From NCBI GenBank assembly GCA_000934455.1, contig KN886639.1, positions 77,037 through 141,036 on the forward strand: DNA of 64,000 bases, given 5' to 3'. This stretch comes from Apostichopus parvimensis (lineage: Eukaryota > Echinodermata > Holothuroidea > Aspidochirotida > Stichopodidae). The notes under the pieces were generated by a model. The model was not told the origin of the DNA and searched no databases. It saw only the letters and a list, made by a program, of their open reading frames with translations. Shown in pieces: positions 13,601 to 21,719 of the stretch (the first letter of the stretch is position 1; every line of letters begins with the position of its first letter). The translations under genes and the position numbers were made by a program.

Positions 13601-15065
13601 TTTTTTTATCTCCTTCCAACACGCTGATCCCAAACACGTAACAACTCTATATTAAAAATCTCTGACTCAAGAGTGTGAAGTTGTTGAAACAATTAAAAAT
13701 TTGGTCAGCAATGTTCTCAACATTTGTTTCATAAACTGCTGAAATAATGGGGCTTGTATTGGAGTAAGTGAGAATCTTACCTTCCACAACAACAGTGTTC
13801 ACATGTTTGGTAGTTCCTGGTCCAACAGTTACACAAACAAACTTCCCTCCATCCTCTGCTTGAACATCCTGGATAAATAAACTGAATGATGAAGCACTAA
13901 CAGAATACTTGTAGTTGTTATGCTCGGAATCTGAAACACCAATTGCAGGGCTTCCTCCTCTCTCATAACTTGCCCAGATATACCCGCCAGGTTTATTACT
14001 CCATGTGGCAGACACTGTATCATTAGTAATTGGACATCGCAACTCTTCAGATGACTTGGAGCTGTAGGTCACCACATTCTTACATGATGCATCTGGCAAG
14101 GAAAGGGGCATAATTAAATATCTGTACTGCTGTGTTGAAGTTAACACAAACCTCTGCTTAACATTGCAATTTTTTTTTAATAATTCTGTTTTGTGTGGGG
14201 TTGGCATTATTGCCTAACTTGCTGGGGAGGCAATGCTACAATTACTGGCAAGGAGTGTATTAATAAATGTATTAGAAGTGCAGGGCTGGTGATTGGTGAG
14301 GTACAGAAGGAGTTGGACTGTGCTTATCATTGCCTTGTACATAGCTAGCTGGGGTCCCTTTGGACTGACACTAATCACCCCCTCCATGTCCAGCTTATGA
14401 GACATGTAATCTTGCAGTGGTAGGCTCAGGCAGCCTCCTTCTGTTACCAAAACCCGCCAACCTTTATATTTCATTCCTCAGGCTAGTAAAACTCATATTA
14501 ATTTTATACGTTAGGTTGTCTTGTCTTTTCTGTACTGCCTGCTGCTTTTTCATGTTTTCTTTGTTTTTAGTGTTATTTCTTACTCTTTTATGTTCTATTG
14601 CCATGCTAGTACTGTAGTTTTCTTTTAACTTAAGGATGAATAAAGTTATTCTTACTCTTTACTCTTCATACTATTGGCCACTCCTGAAAGTGCCTGAAAA
14701 CATCAACAAGTGCAACAATAGTGAAGAGGCTCACACTGAGCAACCAAAAGGTACAAAATGAGATAAAGTGGTTTTATTTCATATACGTCTTACTTCCAAA
14801 CCTTTCTTCCAAATCAAATATTTCTTATAACACATAAAAGAGAATCACCATTATTATACAACATTAAAAAACACTCAAACATGGCATTATTAGAATATGG
14901 TGTGGTGCTTCAAACAGTATATATTGTGAAGGATATTATCACTTGGTCGTACTTATATATTTTTGGTAAATATTCAGTTTGGGTTAAAAAATAGGCCTTA
15001 CCACTTGCAAACAGCAAAATCACAGGACTAAAGAACATTACTATTAGCTGGAAACCAGTCATTTT
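3866..15065 (-). CDS. Gene A: IgSF receptor (signal peptide, Ig V, Ig C), 3' part outside window
   Basis: Minus-strand paralog of gene B. Three coding exons are visible in order: signal peptide (15002-15065), V-type Ig domain (13781-14092) and C-type Ig domain (3866-4195). All have GT-AG borders and all junctions are in phase 1, the usual phase for Ig-domain exons, so they splice into one open frame of 703 nt. The product should be an extracellular V-C receptor head. From gene B one expects a stalk, a transmembrane helix and a kinase-like domain next, but these are not in view, so gene A could also be truncated. The V-C intron is about 9.6 kb, close to the 9.8 kb in B, although its transposon content differs. 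Identity to B is about 83% in the C domain and much lower in the core of the V domain. Confidence 0.8.
4700..5220. other. Gene A intron, no recognised feature
   Basis: Intron sequence between the duplicated block and the transposase remnant. I see no coding or structured signal. Confidence 0.4.
5224..5836 (+). pseudogene. hAT-family (ZNF862/ZMYM-like) transposase, N-terminal exon, decayed
   Basis: A start ATG at 5224 opens with MAIKRTLTDFF, the kind of N-terminus seen in this family. The frame then shifts, and from 5316 another frame reads a BED/TTF-like zinc-finger region: KWCKKFPWLER, then SSCKLC, and after an in-frame TGA, LAKGC and STFTRHLISKEH. A further frame change leads to SLPLYNFNEAIELQ, ending at a plausible donor (GTACAT at 5837). 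So at least three disabling changes separate the pieces. The protein continues after an intron at 11625. Known members are DNA-binding transposases or host genes derived from them; this copy cannot encode a whole protein. Confidence 0.7.
7459..7660 (+). CDS. Acidic C-terminal exon candidate inside the 5.4-kb element
   Basis: An open frame of about 66 codons ends at a TGA (7658-7660). It starts after a possible AG acceptor, reads RSVPEYVTEITLVPN, and ends in a strongly acidic tail with WEDCLDDSSCYSDEDIY and FDDEEFG. The composition is unlike random AT-rich intron and suggests the C-terminus of a transposon-encoded protein. No start codon or partner exon is certain. Function unknown. Confidence 0.35.
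9672..9929 (+). CDS. Weak coding candidate inside the 5.4-kb element
   Basis: The last third of this 85-codon frame reads more like protein than the rest (HVAHIKQLRRERPSVRAQL, then SEIEAAR) and ends next to a possible donor (GTAGAA). The first part is low-complexity and probably not coding. No family recognised. Confidence 0.2.
   Translation: MKNEPKKMCSYFYFFLLCTRKVILAHDLLIIVPTSHLTKIRLKHSTRFPVDYFQTDSHVAHIKQLRRERPSVRAQLASSEIEAAR
10001..10954. mobile_element. Non-autonomous element with GTAGG(G/C)TTACCA ends
   Basis: The left end GTAGGGTTACCA and the right end, reverse complement GTAGGCTTACCA, form a 12-bp inverted repeat with looser similarity further in. It is flanked by the direct repeat TATAGA, which lengthens to ACTATAGAGTAG if the GTAG ends are counted as flank. 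It sits inside the 5.4-kb element, so it is a later insertion. No coding capacity seen. Confidence 0.55.
10095..10450. repeat. Tandem duplication, period about 180 bp, two copies
   Basis: The block containing AAGGTGCCAAGATGCAAAATG occurs near 10133 and again near 10312 with few differences. Both copies end in the same GTGCCACAGGGCAGATTGG. A related core (C-rich run, then a GATGCAAA-type block) occurs in the element at 61432-61874. Confidence 0.75.
11625..12085 (+). pseudogene. hAT-family (ZNF862/ZMYM-like) transposase, second exon, decayed
   Basis: After a TTTCAG acceptor (ending 11624) the frame reads KLNGAFEFDVDSSKLYVSSK and then KIVGIIVDESTDIAINKKL, the conserved catalytic-core start (DESTD) of hAT-like transposases of the ZNF862/ZMYM type. 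Frame changes follow, then DCVDIEDGRAVTIIKILQK, ASVMTGCRNGFGAILK and LIHIYCVVH with LALAAGDAC, which match the family's block around the conserved histidine region. There are several stops and frameshifts. With 5224-5836 this is one dead transposase gene split by an intron that carries a 5.4-kb insertion. Confidence 0.7.
12090..13475. other. Gene A intron, repeat-like but unassigned
   Basis: AT-rich sequence with paragraph-like repeat character (for example near 12780-13200) and a short G run at 13177. No open frame or terminal structure that I can assign to a family. Confidence 0.35.
13476..13592 (+). repeat. Interspersed repeat 3' end with (CA)n and GAGCCTTCGGGCAAGG motif
   Basis: A block with GAGTTATCGTGTCTACGAG, a CACA/CATA-rich stretch and a tail containing GAGCCTTCGGGCAAGG. 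I recognise the pattern as a short interspersed repeat common in marine invertebrates, from memory only. Similarity of gene A to the gene B intron stops at this repeat, so it inserted after the duplication or marks its edge. Confidence 0.45.
13590..13780 (-). repeat. Duplicated intron block after the V exon, gene A copy
   Basis: The first roughly 145 bp of intron after the V exon match gene B 26573-26720 at about 95% by eye, and a weaker match continues to the shared GGCCAGTTAAACCTTT. Confidence 0.85.
13781..14092 (-). CDS. Gene A exon: Ig V-type domain
   Basis: A 312-nt exon, phase 1-1, encoding a V-set-like domain. Visible landmarks are the B-strand cysteine in ELRCPIT, the C-strand tryptophan in SATWSN, and the F-strand motif AEDGGKFVCV, followed by a G strand reading VGPGTTKHVNTVVV. 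The exon lies between the acceptor TTGCCAG and the donor GTAAGA. The ends of the domain and the following intron match gene B closely, but roughly residues 20 to 64, the region equivalent to CDR1, CDR2 and the strands between, are only about 40% identical. Ligand unknown. Confidence 0.85.
14225..14665 (+). mobile_element. LINE 3' end remnant (Jockey/CR1-like)
   Basis: On the plus strand a broken frame reads INKCIRSAGLVIGEVQKEL and, further on, DTNHPLH, matching the C-terminal block that follows the reverse transcriptase in Jockey/CR1-type LINEs (AG-IG ... L, then HPL). A pyrimidine-rich tail follows and ends near GAATAAAGTTATTCTTACTC at 14636-14656, a LINE-like 3' terminus. It has several stops. 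It lies in the intron between the signal-peptide and V exons of gene A. Confidence 0.5.
15002..15065 (-). CDS. Gene A exon: signal peptide
   Basis: The ATG at 15062-15060 opens 20 codons plus one base, starting MTGFQLIVMFFSPVILLFAS: a short polar start, a long hydrophobic core and a small-residue end typical of a signal peptide. A TTACAG acceptor precedes it and the donor GTAAGG lies at 14996-15001. It ends in phase 1 and joins the V exon to give a D-A-S-C start of the mature domain. The signal peptide itself is not similar to that of gene B. Confidence 0.75.
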
Positions 15066-15897
15066 CTGTAACAAAAGAAAATGGATAGTGGAGTATAAAA
15101 AATATTTCAATCTCTGAAAACAAATATGTCATTATTTAGGATAGATAAAAGCTGGGGTATTAAAAGATAAATTTCTGTCACGGATGGGAAATTCTTGTGA
15201 CAGAATATTTATACTTTTTTATTTTTTTATTTATTGCTGGATCTATCATTCATTGACTATTGGAATATCTTTGTTGATATGAAAGTAATACTTCTACTTA
15301 ACACTAGGATACATAAGTAATTTCCTAATTACTTATCTCCCTCAATTATCAGCTCTTGTTAATAAGTGTCACAGACAGAACAGCATAGACATGGAAAATT
15401 TGCCTGTTTACATTTCTAAAACATTCTCTGAATGTAGCAAAGATAGGCAAAGTTTGTTACAGCAGTTTCCATTTTGGAGTAGAAGACTCTCCAAAACAGC
15501 AATTGAATAAAACACAAGAGCTACTGAAGAACAACTAATGAACTGTTAATTAAAAAAATTTATGTCACAGACGATAGATCATCAACGTCATCAATGGGAC
15601 ACGTCATTGCTTTAAGTGTATTTTGTGTAATATAAATTGGGAACAAGTTCCAACATTTGTAATCTGAATTAGTCGGTAACATTTGCGACGGTTATTTCCT
15701 ATCTGGCAATTTGGCCACAGAAAGGCAAACTGTTCATAGTGTAGATACCATTCAAAATCATTTTGCCACAAGCTGAGGGATGGGGATCCCCTCACCTAAA
15801 TTGCTAAATTTCAATCCTGCAAATTTGTGAATATTTTTAAATAAACAAAGCTTAGTTTATTAATACACATTTTCAATTTTGAAAATTACTACTTTTC

Positions 15898-16193
15898 CCT
15901 TAACAAATGCGTGTGATAAGTACATGTATACCGAAGAGCCATGTCTTGCCCCTACAACCTGGTATAAGCTATCACTGTAAATATAGATGACAGCTTATAC
16001 TGTAATGTAAAAACAGTTGTACAATACAAGTAGCACTGCTGGGTGTGCAATTTTTATGTTATCAGTGAGCAAGAAAATCAAGCTCTTTGCACTGCACAAA
16101 CTTCTCAAATGGTGCACTGCATAAAGTACCAAGTTGTAGGGGCAAGACATGGCTCTGCTGTATACATGTACTTATCACACGCATTTGTTAAGG
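15898..16193. repeat. Foldback repeat, arms about 66 bp
   Basis: Arms 15898-15966 and 16128-16193 are reverse complements with only a few mismatches; the left arm contains ACAAATGCGTGTGATAAGTA and CATGTCTTGCCCCTACAAC. The loop is about 160 bp with no open frame. It could be a small foldback element or part of a larger non-autonomous transposon. Confidence 0.75.
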
Positions 16194-16672
16194 TTTCATG
16201 AAAACCAAAACATACATGTACAACACATATATATGAAGAAATGGGCATAAAAAACACACCCTGAGGCCTGATGTGCTCAGCTGATGAACAGCAAGTACTG
16301 AAAAAGACTACTGTTGACTTTGAACACATATTTTTGCTTGGGAATGCTTTGCAAAATATATATGTGCAGATTTCAATAGTACCACATGTGATGGAACATG
16401 AAAATTTGCCATGATATGTTTGCAAAAGGAATGCATACCATATGGTGTTACTGTTGGTTAGGCCTAGATGTTACCACACACTACTGTTCAAATCATGCAC
16501 TGAGCTATGATTATGAATGATATTTTTAATGCTACTGTCTAAGAACTGTCTGATGTCTCATTGACATGGGCTAAGGTCGATATCAAATACAATAGGCCTA
16601 CTAGTACATAGCCTAGACCTAGATTAGGTTTCATAATCACAGTTACACGGCCTTTAAGAACAAGCGACTCAC

Positions 16673-16850
16673 CACTACTTCGTGAGGCTACCACCAAAAG
16701 AAGTGCGCTTAACATATGCTACGAAAACAGTGTACCAATACTATCCATTCATGGAATAACCTAAGACTGACGCTTGAGTCATGCTGTAGTGCCCACTGAA
16801 ACGCTAACGCCCAAAAACTCCATCCGCCATGACTCACAACCCAGGTTTCT
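16673..16850 (-). other. Possible 5' untranslated exon of gene A
   Basis: On the minus strand a good donor (GTGAGT at 16667-16672) follows sequence without a long open frame, upstream of the signal-peptide exon. Its position mirrors the candidate leader exon of gene B near 24.66 kb. The 5' border is a guess. Transcript data would be needed to confirm it. Confidence 0.3.
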
Positions 16851-17448
16851 ATAGCGTAACTTACAGTGCAGTAGGCCTATAGAAATTGATAAGAAATTGA
16901 TAAGGATAGAATGACGTCATGCGCCATATACTGAAGCCACTCATAAAGTATTTGCGCTTTCTTTGTACGGCAAGAAAGAACCGGCGCGCAATACAAACAC
17001 TACGTGTTTGACTAAACTAAAGTGATAAAGTCAGTGGCGTAGCCAGGATTTTTTCAGTAAGGGGGTGCGCTGGGGGGGCTTGACCATTTCTTGGGAGGGC
17101 GTCCTGTACTATCTAAGCGGAGCGCCACCATGGTTTGGCGCGCAGCGTACCGAATTTTTTAGCTAAAATGGCCTCCTAGATCGTTGGAAATGACACTTCC
17201 CAGGCAATGTAAGCTGCTCTAAAGTTTTCTCAACATCCTTAAAAAAATATTTGGTTGGGGGCTGCAGCCTATTATTAATAACACGGCAAATGATTGTTTG
17301 TAATTGGCATGCAATGTAATAACCGATGCATGCCTACATTAACATGTTGAACGCGCGCGAAGCGCGCGAAAAATTTTGGTTATATTTTTCGGGCAAGTCG
17401 TTACAGCACCACCCCCCTCTCCCCAATCAAATTGGGCTCCTACGCCTA

Positions 17449-17640
17449 TGTATAGACTGATTGGCCGGTAGTTCTCAGCGATAGTATTGTCTCCTTTCTT
17501 GAAAATTTGTTTTTTTGAGCGGTTTTAAGAGCATCAGGGTACGTCCCAGAAGTGAAAACCCGATTGAAAATGTAACAGAAGACCGAGGCAATGACGCGAG
17601 CAATGATGTGAGAAACCTGTATGATGTCAGCATTTTTTAC
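17449..17640 (-). mobile_element. LINE reverse-transcriptase fragment
   Basis: The minus strand encodes FNRVFTSGTYPDALKTAQ and then, after a frame change, FKKGDNTIAENYRPISL. This is the conserved block at the start of the non-LTR reverse-transcriptase domain (KGD ... NYRPIS). The fragment stops at the NYRPISL end, and the Ns cut its upstream side. It lies inside the hAT-type element, so either the LINE inserted there or the hAT element captured it. Confidence 0.65.
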
Positions 17641-17670
17641 CTTTTAACATCTTCTTTGGCATTCCAGTAC

Positions 17671-17805
17671 NNNNNNNNNNNNNNNNNNNNNNNNNNNNNN
17701 NNNNNNNNNNNNNNNNNNNNNNNNNNNNNNNNNNNNNNNNNNNNNNNNNNNNNNNNNNNNNNNNNNNNNNNNNNNNNNNNNNNNNNNNNNNNNNNNNNNN
17801 NNNNN
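17671..17805. other. Assembly gap (135 Ns)
   Basis: Unknown bases inside the hAT-type element. Confidence 1.
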
Positions 17806-17976
17806 TACGCCACTGGATAAAGTTGACATACATTACTCGAAATGGTGATATCGCGTGCCGCATTTGGGTGCAAAATCGTCGAAAATGTAGCAGTGGAATG
17901 TGGTTTCACTTTGTAGTTCCTAGGAAGCGATAGTAGAGGCAACTATAATTTACTAGTGTCGTCTGCTAATATGTCG

Positions 17977-18774
17977 TATTCATCGAGTTTAATAAATCTG
18001 GAGGATTCATGTCAATTGGGCGCGGGCGTACCATGCATGGAGGGTCATGTGATGCGTTCAAGGGTGGTACCAAACTGATATTTCTCTGTAGCAGTTCGAG
18101 AATAGTGTTAGTGACTTCGTGAAAGATTTGCACCAAGACGGATCGGACATGGGAACTAACGGCGTAAGAAGGTACTGGTACTTCAGGCCTACGAAATAGT
18201 GCTAATATGCTAACGTTAGACATGCTGGCACAGAACAAGTACAGATACATTGGGCTTGCAGCGGGAAATGTCGATGTTTGAATTGTATTTCAAGAACGAT
18301 TTTTTGTCGAAAAGGATTGTTGAACTGGACGGTGTCTTCATGTTAAGTGTGTTTACTAGCTAACTCTGCAGAAGTTAATTAAGAGAAAGTGTTCTCGGTA
18401 GACCTGACTTAACTGCACACACATGCAGATAGTGCCTACTGCCTAACAGTAACATTAGCGTTTGGTGCTGTGGGGAAATGTTTAGTTCAGTGCGACCACG
18501 GAATTCTCCATGGAACAGAGCCTAATGCTGCTCGACGGGAATATAGCTATCACGTTAGGCTACAGGCACGGTTATTGCTAGGTAACGGGTGTCGTCTGCT
18601 GCTCTAAGCACGCATACACATTTACGTACTAGTTGGGTGAAATCATCATGCGTAATGGGGAGAGTAATATATTAGTACCACCCTGGAACACATCACATGA
18701 CCCTCCATGCATGGTACGCGCGAACGCGCGTATTTACTGTGTGATGGTTTCTCCAGATTTATTAAACTCGATGG
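17977..18774. mobile_element. Foldback element with arms of about 100 bp
   Basis: The left arm (about 17977-18073) starts ATCGAGTTTAATAAATCTGG and contains GTACCATGCATGGAGGGTCA; the right arm (about 18672-18774) is the reverse complement of both blocks. The roughly 600 bp between has no long open frame. The layout suggests a non-autonomous DNA transposon or foldback element. I see no certain target-site duplication. Confidence 0.65.
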
Positions 18775-18779
18775 TTGTA

Positions 18780-19680
18780 TTGTTATTCACGGGACCCGGG
18801 ATATAGTAAGCCTAGGCCCCTATACAGGGTACGGCTGTCTTAAAAGATGCCATATGAAAAAAACCTAATAACAAAAATGATCACAACCTCATTTTACTTA
18901 AAACTGTATCCCTAACGATAAGCAGTAGGCCCTATAGCCTATAGCCGATATCTGAGTTTTGAGGTAGGCCAATTGCCTGCTCAGCCTAGCCAGGTATGTT
19001 GTGATGGACAGTAAATTTATAAGATATTTTGCCTAAATTGACTCAACTATGAGTTTAAGGCCTAATGATATTCACTTACCATGCATGGACAAAGCTTTGT
19101 ATGTGAAACGTAAAAACGACACTTAAGCCACTACTCGTGCTAGCATCTCAGTCCTTCGAAGAATATCACTAAATGTAGACATCCATCAAACTGTATGTAC
19201 TCTCACTTGATAAGGTGGGATATGTTATCCGGCATAAACTACTACCCACTTTGCAACATTGACATTAAACTGAAAACTGCATGCACAAACTAATGTGGAA
19301 TTACACAAAAGTAGCTATGTGTTGGAAGGGGAGGGGGGTTGCTTTTTCACAGCATTTTCCAGGGGCAACTATGACATTATCAAAGTGGAGCACTAAAATA
19401 ATACAAGAGAGAAAAATGTTTGCCAAGGGTCTCTCAGATACCAGAAATGACACTTTCCAGACATTAAAAGTTGCATAAAACAATAGCCGGTGTATAATGT
19501 TCCAAAGATAATTGAAAAATGAAGGATAATTGAACACACAAGATTACACTGTTTTCTAATCGACTAGACTTCTTCTGTCTACTGCTACCAATTAGATGTG
19601 AGTGACCACAGAAACAAACAGCTCTCTGAGTAGTGATAACTTCTGACCCTTTCTATGACTGACTGTTATCTTACCAGTGA
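18780..19680. other. Spacer between genes A and B, nothing recognised
   Basis: No convincing coding frame or terminal structure. Confidence 0.4.
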
Positions 19681-19686
19681 GCTCAC

Positions 19687-19790
19687 ATGTATATTAGACA
19701 CCTCTGATGAGACAATCCCTCCTGTCTATTACTCCTCTAGAGGAGTCATAGACAGGACAGATTGTCTCACTATTGTCTAATATACATTTG
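19687..19790. repeat. Near-perfect palindrome, about 100 bp
   Basis: The two halves meet at CTCCTCTAGAGGAG (centre about 19738) and are reverse complements over about 50 bp at roughly 90%, running out to ATGTATATTAGACA on the left and TGTCTAATATACAT on the right. With almost no spacer it could form a cruciform or, if transcribed, a hairpin. Confidence 0.85.
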
Positions 19791-20699
19791 TAACGAATAC
19801 TGCTTTCTATATTACTAAGTTATTTTTGGTGGCGCTATCCACTAACCAGAATGTGCGACCTGTGGAAAATTCCGTGGCGGGTTTCCCGCAGGATAGCCTG
19901 GCCGCGAATATTTTTTTCCCAAACTGAACTGACACTGAAATTATTTCTTTGATTCTGATTGGCTCTCAGCGAGCACGTGATATACTTTAGTATTCAACAT
20001 GGATCCCTCCATGCATACTCTGTCGATATCAGTAAGATCAACACGAACATATTCAAGATATTCACATTAGCAACTTCCCAAAACTTTCCAAAACCACGTT
20101 GCTTGAGGCACAATACGATCAACCGTCAAGGGGAACAGACGAACTATTACCACACCATTAGTCCTACGCAGCAAGAGATAAAAGAGTGAGTTTGGTAAAA
20201 GTTAAGTACCTAGGCTATAGTAATTAATAATCCCCTACACTGCCAATTAAGGAGGGACATATTGGGAGGGTTCGCTTTTGTTTTCTTGGTCGGTAGCGGC
20301 TAATCTGATCATTTCTTTATTGGCCGTACCTGTGGTACTAGTAACGGTCGTTACTCACTAAGGCCCCGAACCGTATCCGGCTAGTAGTATAATCCCCGTA
20401 GGAGTAGGAAAACCAGATACTAACGTGAGGAGGGAGGTAATCATTTCAACCAGTTTTCTAGGCACCGAGGCTGGGGGCTATTTTAAAAGAAGCAGACGGG
20501 TCTGATAGTACACAAATATTACTTATTAACATACGGGCGGAGTTCGAAGGAACTGCCTATGCTTAGTATCCAGTACAGTTATACACCCCTCCCTTGCATC
20601 TGTACGAGTTTACATAATTAATATCAGACTAGGGTAATACGGCCATCTAGGACTTCAATGTAACACAACTGAATATCAGCACGCTGAGGTCACTCTATT

Positions 20700-21280
20700 G
20701 AAGTTGAGCAGACTGAAGGACAGCCTACCTACGTTCAGCTCACCGAGTGTCAGACAACTGAGGTTCAGCGAATTGAGGTTCAGCGTACTGAGGTTCAGCC
20801 AACTGAGGTTCAGCGCACTGAGGGACAGCCGACTGAGGTTCAGCCAACTGAGGTTCAGCGCACTGAGGGACAGCCAACTGAGGGACAGCCAACTGAGACT
20901 CAGCGCACTGAGGGACAGCCGACTGAGGGACAGCCAATTGAGGCTCAGCGCACTGAGGTTCAGCCAACTGAGGTTCAGCGTACTGAGGGACAGCCGACTG
21001 AGGTTCAGCCAACTGAGGTTCAGCGCACCGAGGGACAGCCGAATGAGGGACAGCCAACTGAGGTTCAGCGTACTGAGGGACGGCCTACTGAGATTCTGCC
21101 GACTGAGTATCAGCCTACCGAAGTTCTGCCGACGGAGTGTCAGCCTATACTGAAGTTCTGCCGACGGAGTGTCACCCTCCTGAAGTTCTGCCGGCTGAGT
21201 GTCAGCCTACCGAAGTTCTACCGACTGAGGGTCAGCCTACTGAGATTCTTCGGACTGGGCTCAGCGCACGGAATATCAGC
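20700..21280. repeat. 15-bp minisatellite, about 38 copies
   Basis: Tandem units of the form ACTGAGGTTCAGCGC or ACTGAGGGACAGCCA. The right part (21084-21280) is more diverged, with variants such as CTGAAGTTCTGCCGACGG. Because 15 is a multiple of three and the unit has no stop, several frames are open at once. One plus frame reads repeats of TEVQPTEVQRTEGQP and stays open from about 20680 to the stop near 21293. The other long plus frame is arginine/serine-rich. A possible poly(A) signal (CAATAAAAG) lies at about 21351. No start codon or splice site settles whether it is coding; most likely it is a plain minisatellite. Confidence 0.8.
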
Positions 21281-21719
21281 CGACTTACGATGAACAGTAC
21301 ATTATGATACACTTTATTGCTTTGTAGATTCTTATATTCCTAAGTTGCGTTCAATAAAAGTAAGATTAACTGGATCATCTTTTTTTTTCTATACTTTCTA
21401 GCCTTTTATCTTTTCCCTAGTAGGAGAGTTCACATGTTCATTTCCTGTCACAAGCAAATTAACCTATCCCTTAGGACTCAACGTGGGCCGACGTTACACA
21501 TGTGATAACAGGAGATAGACATACAAGATAGCATTGTTTGAACAGAACAGACTCAAATGGAGGAGGGGGGGTGGTGGAATTGAAACCCATCCTCTGTATC
21601 TGCCCATGTAATCACAGATATTCTTGAAAGTAGGTTCGATTCCTATGTTAATATTCTCGCAGATGGTGAACAGACCAAAATTAGTTTCATATCTTATTAA
21701 TGATAAAAATAGGTACCAC

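Larger units (their letters stand above)
17032..17815. mobile_element. Non-autonomous hAT-type element, interrupted by a LINE piece and a gap
   Basis: The element starts CAGTGGCGTA and ends TACGCCACTG, a perfect 10-bp inverted repeat, with the 8-bp direct repeat GATAAAGT immediately outside (17024-17031 and 17816-17823). An 8-bp duplication and CAGTGGC-type ends are typical of hAT transposons. Inside are a GCGCGC-rich palindromic segment near 17350 and, from about 17449, a reverse-transcriptase fragment on the other strand. The Ns at 17671-17805 hide part of it. The same ends occur at 61432-61874. Confidence 0.75.

Noticed and set aside
20740-21057. Minus-strand frame over the minisatellite reading repeated AVPQ/AEPQ units
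   Set aside because: It follows automatically from a stop-free 15-bp repeat and has no independent support.
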